Source: Pseudorhodobacter antarcticus
GTDB lineage: Bacteria; Pseudomonadota; Alphaproteobacteria; Rhodobacterales; Rhodobacteraceae
NCBI GenBank assembly: GCA_945862435.1
Contig: CAMAXX010000026.1
Coordinates: forward strand, 1 to 38,360
Direction: 5' to 3'
DNA: 38,360 nt
Shown: in pieces, positions 1 to 8,237 of the stretch
How the letters are laid out: each line of letters opens with the position of its first letter
How positions within the stretch are numbered: the stretch's first letter is position 1
The notes under the pieces: generated by a model
What the model was told of the DNA's origin: nothing
The model's input: only the letters and a program-made list of their open reading frames with translations
Database searches by the model: none
Translations under genes and position numbers: made by a program

Positions 1-126
1 ACACGGGCCCAGCAACACGGGCCCAGCAACACGGGCCCAGCAACACGGGCCCAGCAACACGGGCCCAGCAACACGGGCCCAGCAACACGGGCCCAGCAAC
101 ACGGGCCCAGCAACACGGGCCCAGCC
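1..126. repeat. 14-bp tandem repeat (minisatellite), about 9 copies
   Basis: Nine head-to-tail copies of a 14-bp unit, ACACGGGCCCAGCA, run without change from the first base; only the final base of the ninth copy differs (C for A). Each unit contains the 6-bp palindrome GGGCCC. The array begins at the window edge, so its true length is unknown. I see no reading frame or promoter in it. It abuts an AT-rich stretch leading to the YHYH gene. It could be a true variable-number repeat, part of a repetitive gene to the left, or an assembly artefact at a contig end. Confidence 0.95.
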
Positions 127-264
127 TGAATAGGTTTTAATTGTTACAAGCATTGTTTATGGAGGGCTGGTAAGGTTGGATTTGACATCTAAATATTCAC
201 TAACGTACTGGCAATTTTCGGGAAATTGCGTAACAATTGTTCTTAAATTTTAATTGGATTTATC

Positions 265-1362
265 ATGCGTCTTATTACTTATTTTCTTGCGTTATATTTT
301 GTTTTTTCAAAGGTCGTCTTTGGGCATGAAATAGACACCGATTATTGCGATCCAAGCCGCTATACAAAAGAAGTATATGATGTAATTTGCACTGATAAGG
401 ATATTCAATTCAAGGCCAAAGGGCTGCCTGCATCAGATCAAACTCTTATGGTTGGAATCACGGCAACGAACCAACAGCTACCAAGACCACATGACTATTC
501 GTTTCAAATCACACGTCGCCCCAAAGTTTCAACTCAGAAAGTTGTTCCTGACTCTGGACCGATAGGGGTTGCTGTAAATGGGGTTCCTATTTTTGATCCA
601 TCAACTCAGGGAAAGGTCGATCCCGCCACGGGAAAAAGGCCAAATACTTTGGCCGCTGGAGAACTCGATCAATGTGGTGGCCATGCTGGGAGAGGCGACG
701 ACTATCATTATCACATTGCACCCATATGTTTGATTAACGAACTTGGACAGCACAAGATTGAGCGACTTAAACAGCCTGTGGGTTTTGCGATGGATGGGTT
801 TCCAATCTTGGCGCTTGGTTGGTTTGACAAGGCGAACGATGTTGAAAATAAATTAGATGCGTGCCGTGGTTTGTTAGATGAGAACGGAAACTACTTTTAT
901 AACGTTAAAAGCTCGAACGAGTGGGACATTTTAACCTGCTTCAATGGTATCCCAAAAGGCTTTGCGAAAGACAACTGGATTCCACGGCTGGATACTTATG
1001 GTAATGAAATTGTAGGTTATCCTGTGTCTTTTAACATTGAAGATTTTTCTCAAATTTTGCTCAAACCTGACCAGTGCGCGATAATGTCTGGTACTCTTAA
1101 CAACGAGCAACTCTTACAAACTGATGGCTCGGTAAAGAAAATATCAGCGCAACAAGGTGACATTTTTTATTGTAATCAAAATTGCTATGGCATGTTTTTT
1201 GAAGCTGACAAATCTCCCCTAATTAAAGGTAGGGCTATGTATTATGAAAGAATCATAAGCCAATGCCCGCAGGGATTTATAGAAAAATCGGTGAACCCTT
1301 TTCAAGCTTACCAGGGGCCAAAGCAACAATATAAAGCGCCACAATCTACAAAAAAATATTGA
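265..1362 (+). CDS. Secreted YHYH-domain protein, function unknown
   Basis: The 365-residue product starts with a probable signal peptide (residues 1-20, cleavage near VVFG/HE), so it should be exported. The motif YHYH lies at residues 147-150 within a Gly/His-rich stretch (CGGHAGRGDDYHYH). It is followed by PVGFAMDGFPI at 171-181, a combination typical of the YHYH domain family. That family is widespread in secreted proteins, often of marine bacteria, and its biochemical role is not established. Paired cysteines (for example C28/C42, C200/C225, C303/C307) suggest disulfides in an extracytoplasmic protein. The gene is visibly more AT-rich than the rest of the window, and no clear Shine-Dalgarno sequence precedes the ATG, which fits a recent acquisition. 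The family assignment is good; any specific function would be a guess. Confidence 0.8.
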   Translation: MRLITYFLALYFVFSKVVFGHEIDTDYCDPSRYTKEVYDVICTDKDIQFKAKGLPASDQTLMVGITATNQQLPRPHDYSFQITRRPKVSTQKVVPDSGPIGVAVNGVPIFDPSTQGKVDPATGKRPNTLAAGELDQCGGHAGRGDDYHYHIAPICLINELGQHKIERLKQPVGFAMDGFPILALGWFDKANDVENKLDACRGLLDENGNYFYNVKSSNEWDILTCFNGIPKGFAKDNWIPRLDTYGNEIVGYPVSFNIEDFSQILLKPDQCAIMSGTLNNEQLLQTDGSVKKISAQQGDIFYCNQNCYGMFFEADKSPLIKGRAMYYERIISQCPQGFIEKSVNPFQAYQGPKQQYKAPQSTKKY

Positions 1363-1488
1363 TCTAGAAAACCAGTGCATTTCGATATTCTGCTTACCAA
1401 GCGTGCAAAAGTAAAATGATTACGCGACGTTAATTACCTGAAATTAATTTAACTATCTGATTTCAATCCATAAATTATAGGACTTCAC

Positions 1489-2484
1489 ATGCATTTTCTT
1501 CGCCATTTTTTGATTGTGATTGCCAGCCTTTTGCCAACCCAAATAGGGCTGGCCCCTTCTGCACTGGCCCAAGACGCGGCCCCCGCAGCGGTGCAGACCG
1601 CAGCCAGTGGCCCCGTTACTGTGCAGGTAGGGGCCTATATCTTGCGCATCAACGATGTGGTGCAAAAAGACGGCACCTTTACTGTTGATATGTGGACGTG
1701 GTTCCGCTGGAAAGACGGCGATGTCAAACCCTATGAAACGTTTGAAATCTCGAACGGACGGATCGAAAATAGGTCGGAAGTTTCGGTGCAGCGTGATGGC
1801 AATATGAACTATGCCAGCCTGCGCATTGAGGCGACAGTGTTTCATGATTATGACGTCAAGAAATATCCGATGGACGATCATTTCCTGACGATCAGCATCG
1901 AAGACCAAGCGGCCGCTATCGACCAAATCGTTTATGCAACCGATGATAATACTGCGATGGATCCGGGCGTGAATGTGCCAGGTTGGGCGGTGAAACTGGC
2001 CGCGCCAACTGCGGCAGATCACGTTTACCCAACGAATTACGGCCTTCTAAGCAGCGCCGCCGCATCGACCTATTCTCAGTTGAATTTCAATGTGGAACTG
2101 CACCGCGAAGGTTTTGGCCCCCTGTTCAAGCAGTTCTGGATTGCGGGCCTTTCAGTTCTGCTGGGTCTTTTGGCGTTTAAGGTCAAGGCCACCGATTTGG
2201 ATGCGCGTTTTGGTTTGGGCGTGGGTTCGATCTTTGCGGCCAGCGCCAATGCTTTTGTGATTTCCGACAGCCTGCCGCAAAGCACTGTAATCACTATGGC
2301 GGAACAAATCAACTTTTTGGCGATTGGCACGATATTCCTTTGCGTCGCGATGAGCATTTTCTCCCTTCGCTTGTGCTATCTGGGTAAGGATGCCCAATCC
2401 GAACAGCTAGACACGCGCGCCATGGCTGTAATTGGTATCGGCTATGTGGCGATAAACGTGGCAATTGTGGCGCTAAGCCTGTAA
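1489..2484 (+). CDS. Prokaryotic pentameric ligand-gated ion channel (Cys-loop receptor) homologue
   Basis: The 331-residue product has a signal peptide (about 1-27, SALAQ/DA), a beta-rich extracellular domain (about 42-207) and four hydrophobic segments: M1 213-231, M2 240-262, M3 272-294 and M4 311-330. This is the Cys-loop receptor plan. Diagnostic spots are a WFRWKD motif at 71-76 (beta strand 2 region), the Pro-loop KYPMDDHFLTISIED at 125-139 (family pattern Y/F-P-x-D), and SLP at 261-263 after M2. As in other bacterial members, the Cys-loop cysteines are absent. The intracellular M3-M4 loop is very short. M2 is rich in Gly, Ala and Phe (FGLGVGSIFAASANAF) and lacks the usual acidic ring at its start, so conduction is not assured. 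The ligand is unknown. A terminator-like hairpin follows, so it is probably transcribed alone. Family membership is well supported; channel activity is inferred. Confidence 0.82.
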   Translation: MHFLRHFLIVIASLLPTQIGLAPSALAQDAAPAAVQTAASGPVTVQVGAYILRINDVVQKDGTFTVDMWTWFRWKDGDVKPYETFEISNGRIENRSEVSVQRDGNMNYASLRIEATVFHDYDVKKYPMDDHFLTISIEDQAAAIDQIVYATDDNTAMDPGVNVPGWAVKLAAPTAADHVYPTNYGLLSSAAASTYSQLNFNVELHREGFGPLFKQFWIAGLSVLLGLLAFKVKATDLDARFGLGVGSIFAASANAFVISDSLPQSTVITMAEQINFLAIGTIFLCVAMSIFSLRLCYLGKDAQSEQLDTRAMAVIGIGYVAINVAIVALSL

Positions 2485-2499
2485 TTTACCACAGTTAGG

Positions 2500-2535
2500 C
2501 AAGGGCGGGCGGGCCGCAGACCGCGCGCGCCCTTG
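2500..2535 (+). terminator. Probable rho-independent terminator after the channel gene
   Basis: CAAGGGCG at 2500-2507 pairs with CGCCCTTG at 2528-2535, and further GC pairing is possible inside. The sequence after it (CATATTTTG) is only moderately T-rich. It lies 16 bp after the channel stop codon, in the gap between convergent genes. Confidence 0.55.
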
Positions 2536-2580
2536 CATATTTTGATGCGCGCGGCCTGACCTAATTAAGGGCGGATTCCG

Positions 2581-5500
2581 TCATAGAATAAAATCACTCG
2601 CCGACAGCTCATAAAGCCCAACCAGTTTGATCATGAACTCGGACGATGTATCCCCGTCGCTGTCTGTATAGACCAGCGTGTAATCGTTGTCTGTGCCGTC
2701 ATTGTCAAACTGCTGAAACCGCAATTCGCCAGATGTGCTGCTGGTGATTGCGGCTGTGCCCATCCAGACAAAGGCATTGTTGCCCGTAATTAGTGAGCTG
2801 GCATCTATCGCGCTTAGATCAATAAGATCCTGCCCCTGAACGAAATCTGAAATGCTGTCAGCCGAAGCAAATTCATTTCCGCTTTCGTTTTCTGCCTTAA
2901 ACACAAAATTATCCGCGCCGCTGCCTCCCCACATTTGATCTGTTCCCACAGATCCCAAAAGGCGGTCTGCGCCGTCGCCCGCTATCAACGTGTCATTGCC
3001 CGCGCCGCCGTCCAAAATATTCGCGCCATTGTTGCCCGTAAGCCGGTTGTTTAAACCGTTTCCAGTGCCGCTGATCGCTGCCGTGCCAGTCAGAACCAAG
3101 TTTTCGATATTGGCCGCCAAGGTGTGTTTACCAAGGCTAAAAACGGTGTCTAGCCCACCATTTGCGGCCTCGATAATCGTATCGCCGCCGTCGATGACAT
3201 AGATATCATCGCCAAGTTCGCCAATCAGCGTGTCGTTTCCTGCGCCGCCACTCAGCCTATCGCCTCCGCCGCCGCCTACCAGCTTGTCCGCGCCAGCCCC
3301 GCCTGTAAGAGTATCGGCAAGGGCCGAGCCCGTAAGCGTTGTTGCAGCCCCCGTATTGGTCACAGAAAAGCCTGCGGTGCCTGTTGCAGCGCCAAGGTGC
3401 ACTGCGAATCCTGCTGTGGTCAGGCTCGCGGTGCCTGCATTGGTGGTCGTATTGCTTGCCGTCCATGCGCCCCGAAGTGTGACGATGGCTGTGGCCGATG
3501 CACTGATTACCAGAATGTCGGCCCCGCCAAAATCTGTGATCGTGTCATTGCCGCTATCGACCACAAAGCGGTCATTGCCAGCGCCGCCGGTTAACGTGTC
3601 GTCGTCGCCCCCGCCTGTTAGGGTATCATCCCCAGCGCCGCCATCGAACTTGTCGGCAAAGGCGGAACCGATGATGGAATTTATGCCAGCATTGCCGATC
3701 ATATTCAGTCCGTTTGCGGCGCGGCTGGCATCAATGTTTAGCGCGGTTGTGCCCGTCAGCACCGCTGCGCTTGCCGTTCCTGTGCCGATGACAATGCGTT
3801 CCAGCCCTGCATCATCCTCATAAACCACCAGCGTGCCCGCCACGATCGCGGCAAAGCGCAATTCGTCAGCGCCGCTGGTGCCAGTGTCACCAAGCTCGCC
3901 CGTTGCGCGGTCAGCCGCTGCGGCGATCATGTAAATATCCGCGCCTTCGCCGCCGTCCAATTCGTCATTGCCGCCCGCGCCGTTGATCACATCTGCGCCC
4001 GCGCCGCCGTCAATGCGGTTCGCGCCCGAATTGCCTGTCAATGTGTCCGCAAACGCCGATCCAATCAGGTTTTCGATGTCGATCAGCCTATCGATCCCCG
4101 CCCCGCCCGTTGTTTGCGCTGTGGTTAGGCTAAGGTTTAATACCACGCTTGCGGCAGCACTTTCATAGGATGCGGTGTCAGTGCCATTGCCGCCAGACAA
4201 GATGTTATTGCCCATCCCGCCGATCAGCACGTCGCTTCCGCCACGGCCATTTAACCTGTCATTGCCAGCACCGCCTTCGATGCGGTTGGCCAGATCGTTG
4301 CCGCTAAGCGTGTCATTAAACGCAGAGCCAATAAGGTTTTCAAACTCGCTGATCGTGTCCACGCCCGCGCCGCCCGTGTTTTGCGCAGGCACCAACGCTA
4401 AGCTGACGTTCACAGCCGCAGTTGCACTGGCGTAAGACAAGCTGTCGATACCATCACCGCCTATTAGGCTGTCATTGCCCGCACCGCCGTCGATTGTGTC
4501 TTCATCGTCGGTGCCTGTCAGTGCATCGTTTCCGATGCCACCGAATATCAAGGCACTTTCATGACCCGACAGGCTGATGGTGTCGTCGCCGTCGCCGCCA
4601 TACAGCGCCTTGTTCCCATCGTTGCCGCCATTGATCTCGTCATTGCCCGCACCGCCATAAACGGTGTCATCGCCGACACTGGCCGAAATCGTATCGTTAC
4701 CAATGCCGCCATAGATCACGTCGGTGCTGGTGCTGCCTAAAACAGAGTCATCGCCTTCGTCGCCAAAGATAACTGTGCCGCTTGAATCCAAAGCGTAAAT
4801 CGTGTCGTTGCCTTCGCCGCCATATATTGTTTTGACACCCGCGCGGTCAGCGTCAATCGAGTCATCCCCGATGCCGCCATAGACGGTGTCATTTCCAAAC
4901 CAGCCCATCAATGTGTCGTTGCCTTCTGCCCCATACAAAAGGTCATCGCCCAGATCGCCAAAAACGAAATCGCCGCCGCCGCCGCCATTTAGGGTGTCGT
5001 TGCCAAAACCGCCTCCGACATTGTCAGAGCCATTGCCTCCGTTAATATTATCGCGGCCATCCCCGCCATTAAGATTATCGTTACCGTCACCGCCAAGAAT
5101 AGTGTCATTACCAGCCTCGCCGTAAAAAGTGTCCTCGCCCAAAGACCCCCGCAAAACATCATGGCCTGCATTGCCGTAAACACGGCTGCCGCCGTCATCA
5201 GCGGTGATTGTATCTGCAAAGGTAGACCCCGTTACAGTTTCGATATTGGACATCGTCAGGTAGGTGCCTCTCGCAATTGTTTGCTGAGTTGTCAGCCCAA
5301 GGTTCAGGGTGATCCCTGTTGCAGAGGTTTCAAAAGAGACAAAGTCGCTGCCTTCACCGCCGTCCAAGGTGTTGTTGCCCGACCCGCCATCCAGCGTGTC
5401 ATCGCCAATGCCGCCGCGCAGGTAATCACTGCCCGCCCCGCCCATTATCAGATTGTTTTGGTCATCGCCTGTCAGATCATCGTTAAAGGCTGATCCCAAA

Positions 5501-7803
5501 ACATTGATGAAATCGCTCATCATCAGGGTTGTGCCTGTAAAAATGGTCTGGGCGTCAGCCCTTTGCAGATCGAACACGACAGCGTTTGCAGAATCTTCAA
5601 AACTGAGCAGATTAACGCCATTGCCCCCGATAAGCGTGTCATTTCCACCAACACCTTGAATGGTGTCATTGCCATCGCCGCCATAGATCAGGTTTGCGGC
5701 GCTATCTCCGATTAACTCGTCGCCAAAAGACGAACCGATCAGGTTTTCAAACCCCCTTAGTGTGTCAACACCTGCGCCTTCGTTGTCTTGCGCAGTTGCA
5801 CCTGCCAAACTGATCGAAACACCCGACGTGGCCGAACTATAGTCTAGCCAATCAGTCCCAGCGCCGCCCACAAGCGAATCGTCGCCTTCGTTTCCATAGA
5901 TCGTGTCACTACCGGCCCCACCCACCAGGGTGTCGTCGCCAAGACCGCCGAAAATCTGGTTGTTATTGCCATCGCCGACCAAACTGTCGTTAAAATTCGA
6001 ACCGATCAGATTTTCAAACCCAATCACAATGTCCGTGCCCGCGCCGCCCGTGTTTTGGGCTGTGGTCACTGAAAGATCGATCGACACCGCAGAATCAGCA
6101 GTGGAAAAGTTTAGCGTGTCATCGCCGCTGCCCCCATCCAGATAGTCGTTGCCCACATCGCCATAAACCAAATCATCGCCCGCGCCGCCCCACAGCGTAT
6201 CATTGCCTGCGCCGCCATAAAGCGTATCATCCCCTGCACCGCCCCAAAGCGTATCATTGCCTGCGCCGCCCGAAATGATGTCGTCGCCTGTCCTGCCCAG
6301 AATATTGTTTGCCAGATCGTCGCCCGCCAAGGTGTCGTCAAAATCCGACCCTGTCAGGTTTTCAAAGCCCGTTGCAGTATCCGTGCCCGCGCCACCTGTG
6401 TTCTGAGCGGTGGTAATTGCCAAGCTGACAGAAACACCCGAAGTGGCAGTCGTGTAAGACAAAGTATCAGAGCCGAGGCCGCCATACAGCGCGTTTTGGC
6501 CAGCACCTCCAATGATCACGTCGTCGCCCGAATCGCCGTACAGCGTATCATTGCCCGCATTGCCCAGTAGGGAATCGCCGCCCGCACCGCCATAAAGCGT
6601 GTCATCGCCCGCCCTGCCTATCAGGGTATCGTCGTCGCCCATCCCCTCTAACTGGCTGCCACCAGCGATACCTGTCAGATTGTCTGCAAATTCAGTCCCA
6701 ACAATATTTTCAATGTTTGAGAGCCATAGGGCCGCATAATCTCCCCACGAGTTGAAATAGAGTGTCTGTTCTGCGGCCCCATACTCGTCGGGCGGCAGCC
6801 CAAGGTCAATTGTCACGCCAGTGGTTAAACTCGCAACCGTTACGGTGTCGATGCCATCGCCACCATCCAGCGCGTTAGCGCGGAGGCCGCCATCCAGCGT
6901 ATCGTCACCGCCGCCGCCATACAGTGCATCGTTATAAGACCCGCCCTGCAGCAGGTTCGCGGCGCTGTTTCCGGTCAGCGAGTTTCGCCCATTATTTCCG
7001 ATTACGTTATTGAAACCCGTGATCGTTATATAATCTTCCGAGGTGAACCAGCCGTACGCATTATATTCGGAGTGGTAGCCATAATTCTGCGCGGTCGTTA
7101 AGCTGAGGTCGACGCTGACATCACCATAGCCGTCACCATAGCCCGCGAAATTAAGCGTATTGGTGCCAGTACCGCCGAAAACGGTGTCATTTCCGTAACC
7201 AACCTGCACCGTATCATTGCCGCCGCCGCCGTAGATAAGGTTGTTCTCGCTGCTCCCGATCAGGCTGTCGCCATAATCTGAACCAATCAGTCCATCCATT
7301 CCCAACAAGATGTCAACGCCGCCGCCGCCCGTGTTTTGCGCGGCCGTTATGGAAAGATCGACCGAAACCGCCGCGTCGGCCGTGGCATAAGACGCCACAT
7401 CAACGCCGCCATCTAAGTTGTTAGAGGGATAATACCCTGACAAAGCGTCATTTCCAGCCCCGCCATCCAGCGTATCAGAGCCTTCTTCGCCAATAAGACT
7501 GTCGTTGCCAGCCCCGCCATAATGCACATCATTGCCAACACCCAAACTGATGTAGTCATCGCCAGCACCGCCATATGCGGTATCGTTGCCGGAAAGATAC
7601 TCGTCGAGTGTATCGTTACCAGCTCCGCCATAATTCAAGTCATCGCCGGTGCCCAAAGCTAACCAGTCGTCGCCAGCGCCGCCATATGCTGTGTCATTGC
7701 CACTTATGCCGCTGATTAAATCGTTACCGTCCGTGCCATTGATCAGATCGTCGCCGGTGGTTCCCTCAATGATGTCTTCTTCGGATTGGCTATTCTGCGT
7801 CAT
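2581..7803 (-). CDS. Giant all-RTX calcium-binding repeat protein, type I secretion substrate
   Basis: The 1740-residue product consists almost entirely of nonapeptide RTX repeats (GGxGxDxLx; e.g. GGAGNDTLYGGAGDD) that fold as calcium-binding parallel beta rolls. About ten copies of a 50-60-residue module interrupt them. Each has the shape SYxxAxxxVxVxLxxxxAQNTGGAGxDTxxxFENLIGSxFxDxLxG (e.g. GVSVSLAITTAQNTGGAGTD). From about residue 1615 the C terminus matches the serralysin (peptidase M10) C-terminal type, with SISDFVQGQDLIDLSAIDA, and it ends in a hydrophobic SASDFIL tail. Such ends carry the uncleaved type I secretion signal. There is no N-terminal signal peptide, protease zinc motif or other catalytic domain. 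No ABC exporter or membrane-fusion gene is in the window, so export must rely on distant genes. A surface-layer, adhesin or matrix role is plausible but inferred. The start is the first ATG of the frame, with only a weak AAGAAG upstream. Confidence 0.9.
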   Translation of the reverse strand: MTQNSQSEEDIIEGTTGDDLINGTDGNDLISGISGNDTAYGGAGDDWLALGTGDDLNYGGAGNDTLDEYLSGNDTAYGGAGDDYISLGVGNDVHYGGAGNDSLIGEEGSDTLDGGAGNDALSGYYPSNNLDGGVDVASYATADAAVSVDLSITAAQNTGGGGVDILLGMDGLIGSDYGDSLIGSSENNLIYGGGGNDTVQVGYGNDTVFGGTGTNTLNFAGYGDGYGDVSVDLSLTTAQNYGYHSEYNAYGWFTSEDYITITGFNNVIGNNGRNSLTGNSAANLLQGGSYNDALYGGGGDDTLDGGLRANALDGGDGIDTVTVASLTTGVTIDLGLPPDEYGAAEQTLYFNSWGDYAALWLSNIENIVGTEFADNLTGIAGGSQLEGMGDDDTLIGRAGDDTLYGGAGGDSLLGNAGNDTLYGDSGDDVIIGGAGQNALYGGLGSDTLSYTTATSGVSVSLAITTAQNTGGAGTDTATGFENLTGSDFDDTLAGDDLANNILGRTGDDIISGGAGNDTLWGGAGDDTLYGGAGNDTLWGGAGDDLVYGDVGNDYLDGGSGDDTLNFSTADSAVSIDLSVTTAQNTGGAGTDIVIGFENLIGSNFNDSLVGDGNNNQIFGGLGDDTLVGGAGSDTIYGNEGDDSLVGGAGTDWLDYSSATSGVSISLAGATAQDNEGAGVDTLRGFENLIGSSFGDELIGDSAANLIYGGDGNDTIQGVGGNDTLIGGNGVNLLSFEDSANAVVFDLQRADAQTIFTGTTLMMSDFINVLGSAFNDDLTGDDQNNLIMGGAGSDYLRGGIGDDTLDGGSGNNTLDGGEGSDFVSFETSATGITLNLGLTTQQTIARGTYLTMSNIETVTGSTFADTITADDGGSRVYGNAGHDVLRGSLGEDTFYGEAGNDTILGGDGNDNLNGGDGRDNINGGNGSDNVGGGFGNDTLNGGGGGDFVFGDLGDDLLYGAEGNDTLMGWFGNDTVYGGIGDDSIDADRAGVKTIYGGEGNDTIYALDSSGTVIFGDEGDDSVLGSTSTDVIYGGIGNDTISASVGDDTVYGGAGNDEINGGNDGNKALYGGDGDDTISLSGHESALIFGGIGNDALTGTDDEDTIDGGAGNDSLIGGDGIDSLSYASATAAVNVSLALVPAQNTGGAGVDTISEFENLIGSAFNDTLSGNDLANRIEGGAGNDRLNGRGGSDVLIGGMGNNILSGGNGTDTASYESAAASVVLNLSLTTAQTTGGAGIDRLIDIENLIGSAFADTLTGNSGANRIDGGAGADVINGAGGNDELDGGEGADIYMIAAAADRATGELGDTGTSGADELRFAAIVAGTLVVYEDDAGLERIVIGTGTASAAVLTGTTALNIDASRAANGLNMIGNAGINSIIGSAFADKFDGGAGDDTLTGGGDDDTLTGGAGNDRFVVDSGNDTITDFGGADILVISASATAIVTLRGAWTASNTTTNAGTASLTTAGFAVHLGAATGTAGFSVTNTGAATTLTGSALADTLTGGAGADKLVGGGGGDRLSGGAGNDTLIGELGDDIYVIDGGDTIIEAANGGLDTVFSLGKHTLAANIENLVLTGTAAISGTGNGLNNRLTGNNGANILDGGAGNDTLIAGDGADRLLGSVGTDQMWGGSGADNFVFKAENESGNEFASADSISDFVQGQDLIDLSAIDASSLITGNNAFVWMGTAAITSSTSGELRFQQFDNDGTDNDYTLVYTDSDGDTSSEFMIKLVGLYELSASDFIL

Positions 7804-8088
7804 GGCATGTCTTCTTTTAATTGGCGCAAAGGCGTGGCCGCCTACTGCGCAAGGATCAAGTTTAAAAAACTTCTAGAAGGTACGTGCATTTAAGCAATTA
7901 CGCTTTCGGCCATAGATTTTGCGCGAATGGTCGATTTTGGTTTCATCAGGATCGGAAAAAACCCTGCGACACCCGGAAAGCGGTTTTAAATAGCGGCGCA
8001 ATTGACAGCGGTTCGCCAATGAAATTGGCAAGCCAATTGCGCGGCCGCCGCGCGGGGTTTTCGGTTTATCCAAAGATATATCGGAAAA
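7804..8088. other. Intergenic region upstream of the RTX gene
   Basis: This 285-bp gap lies between the RTX start and the tRNA 3' end, both on the minus strand. It should hold the RTX promoter, but I cannot pick a convincing -35/-10 pair. A 10-bp perfect palindrome, CTTCTAGAAG (7870-7879), lies about 70 bp before the RTX start codon and could be an operator or chance. The short open frames across the gap on both strands have no recognisable similarity, and one runs into the tRNA, so I do not call them genes. Confidence 0.4.
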
Positions 8089-8165
8089 TGGTGGACCCAG
8101 AGCGATTCGAACGCCCGACCCTCAGATTCGTAGTCTGATGCTCTATCCAGCTGAGCTATGGGTCC
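8089..8165 (-). tRNA. tRNA-Arg(ACG)
   Basis: Read on the minus strand, this 77-nt sequence folds as a standard tRNA. The acceptor stem GGACCCA pairs with TGGGTCC, followed by discriminator A and a genome-encoded CCA (8089-8091). The D-arm sequence is AGCTCAGCTGGATAGAGC and the T-arm contains GTTCGAATC. The anticodon stem TCAGA/TCTGA encloses the loop CTACGAA. The anticodon is therefore ACG, with A34 expected to become inosine by TadA and so read CGU, CGC and CGA. Position 32 is C, the site TtcA thiolates in tRNA-Arg(ICG) of E. coli. It lies 72 bp after the histidine-kinase stop codon on the same strand. Confidence 0.97.
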
Positions 8166-8237
8166 ACTGCCGGGCCGTTTAACCTTGCGCGCGCAGGGAT
8201 GCAAGGGTGAAAATGGGAGCGGCCCAAAATGGCAAGG

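Noticed and set aside
182..211. Possible promoter TTGACA ... TACTGG before the YHYH gene
   Set aside because: The -35 is perfect, but the -10 is poor at 18-bp spacing, so it is too weak to list as a feature.
3230..3823. Long plus-strand open frame (197 codons, Pro/Ala/Ser-rich) opposite the RTX gene, and similar frames along 2990-7876
   Set aside because: They are antisense shadows of the RTX repeats: the repetitive GGxGxD codons yield open Pro/Ser-rich frames on the other strand. They have no ribosome sites or recognisable domains.
7870..7879. CTTCTAGAAG palindrome upstream of the RTX gene
   Set aside because: A single 10-bp palindrome in an AT-rich stretch can occur by chance; it is mentioned under the intergenic entry but not claimed as an operator.
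7884..8138. Plus-strand 84-codon frame ending in DPERFERPTLRFVV
   Set aside because: Its end is the antisense of the tRNA-Arg gene, a well-known source of spurious proteins.
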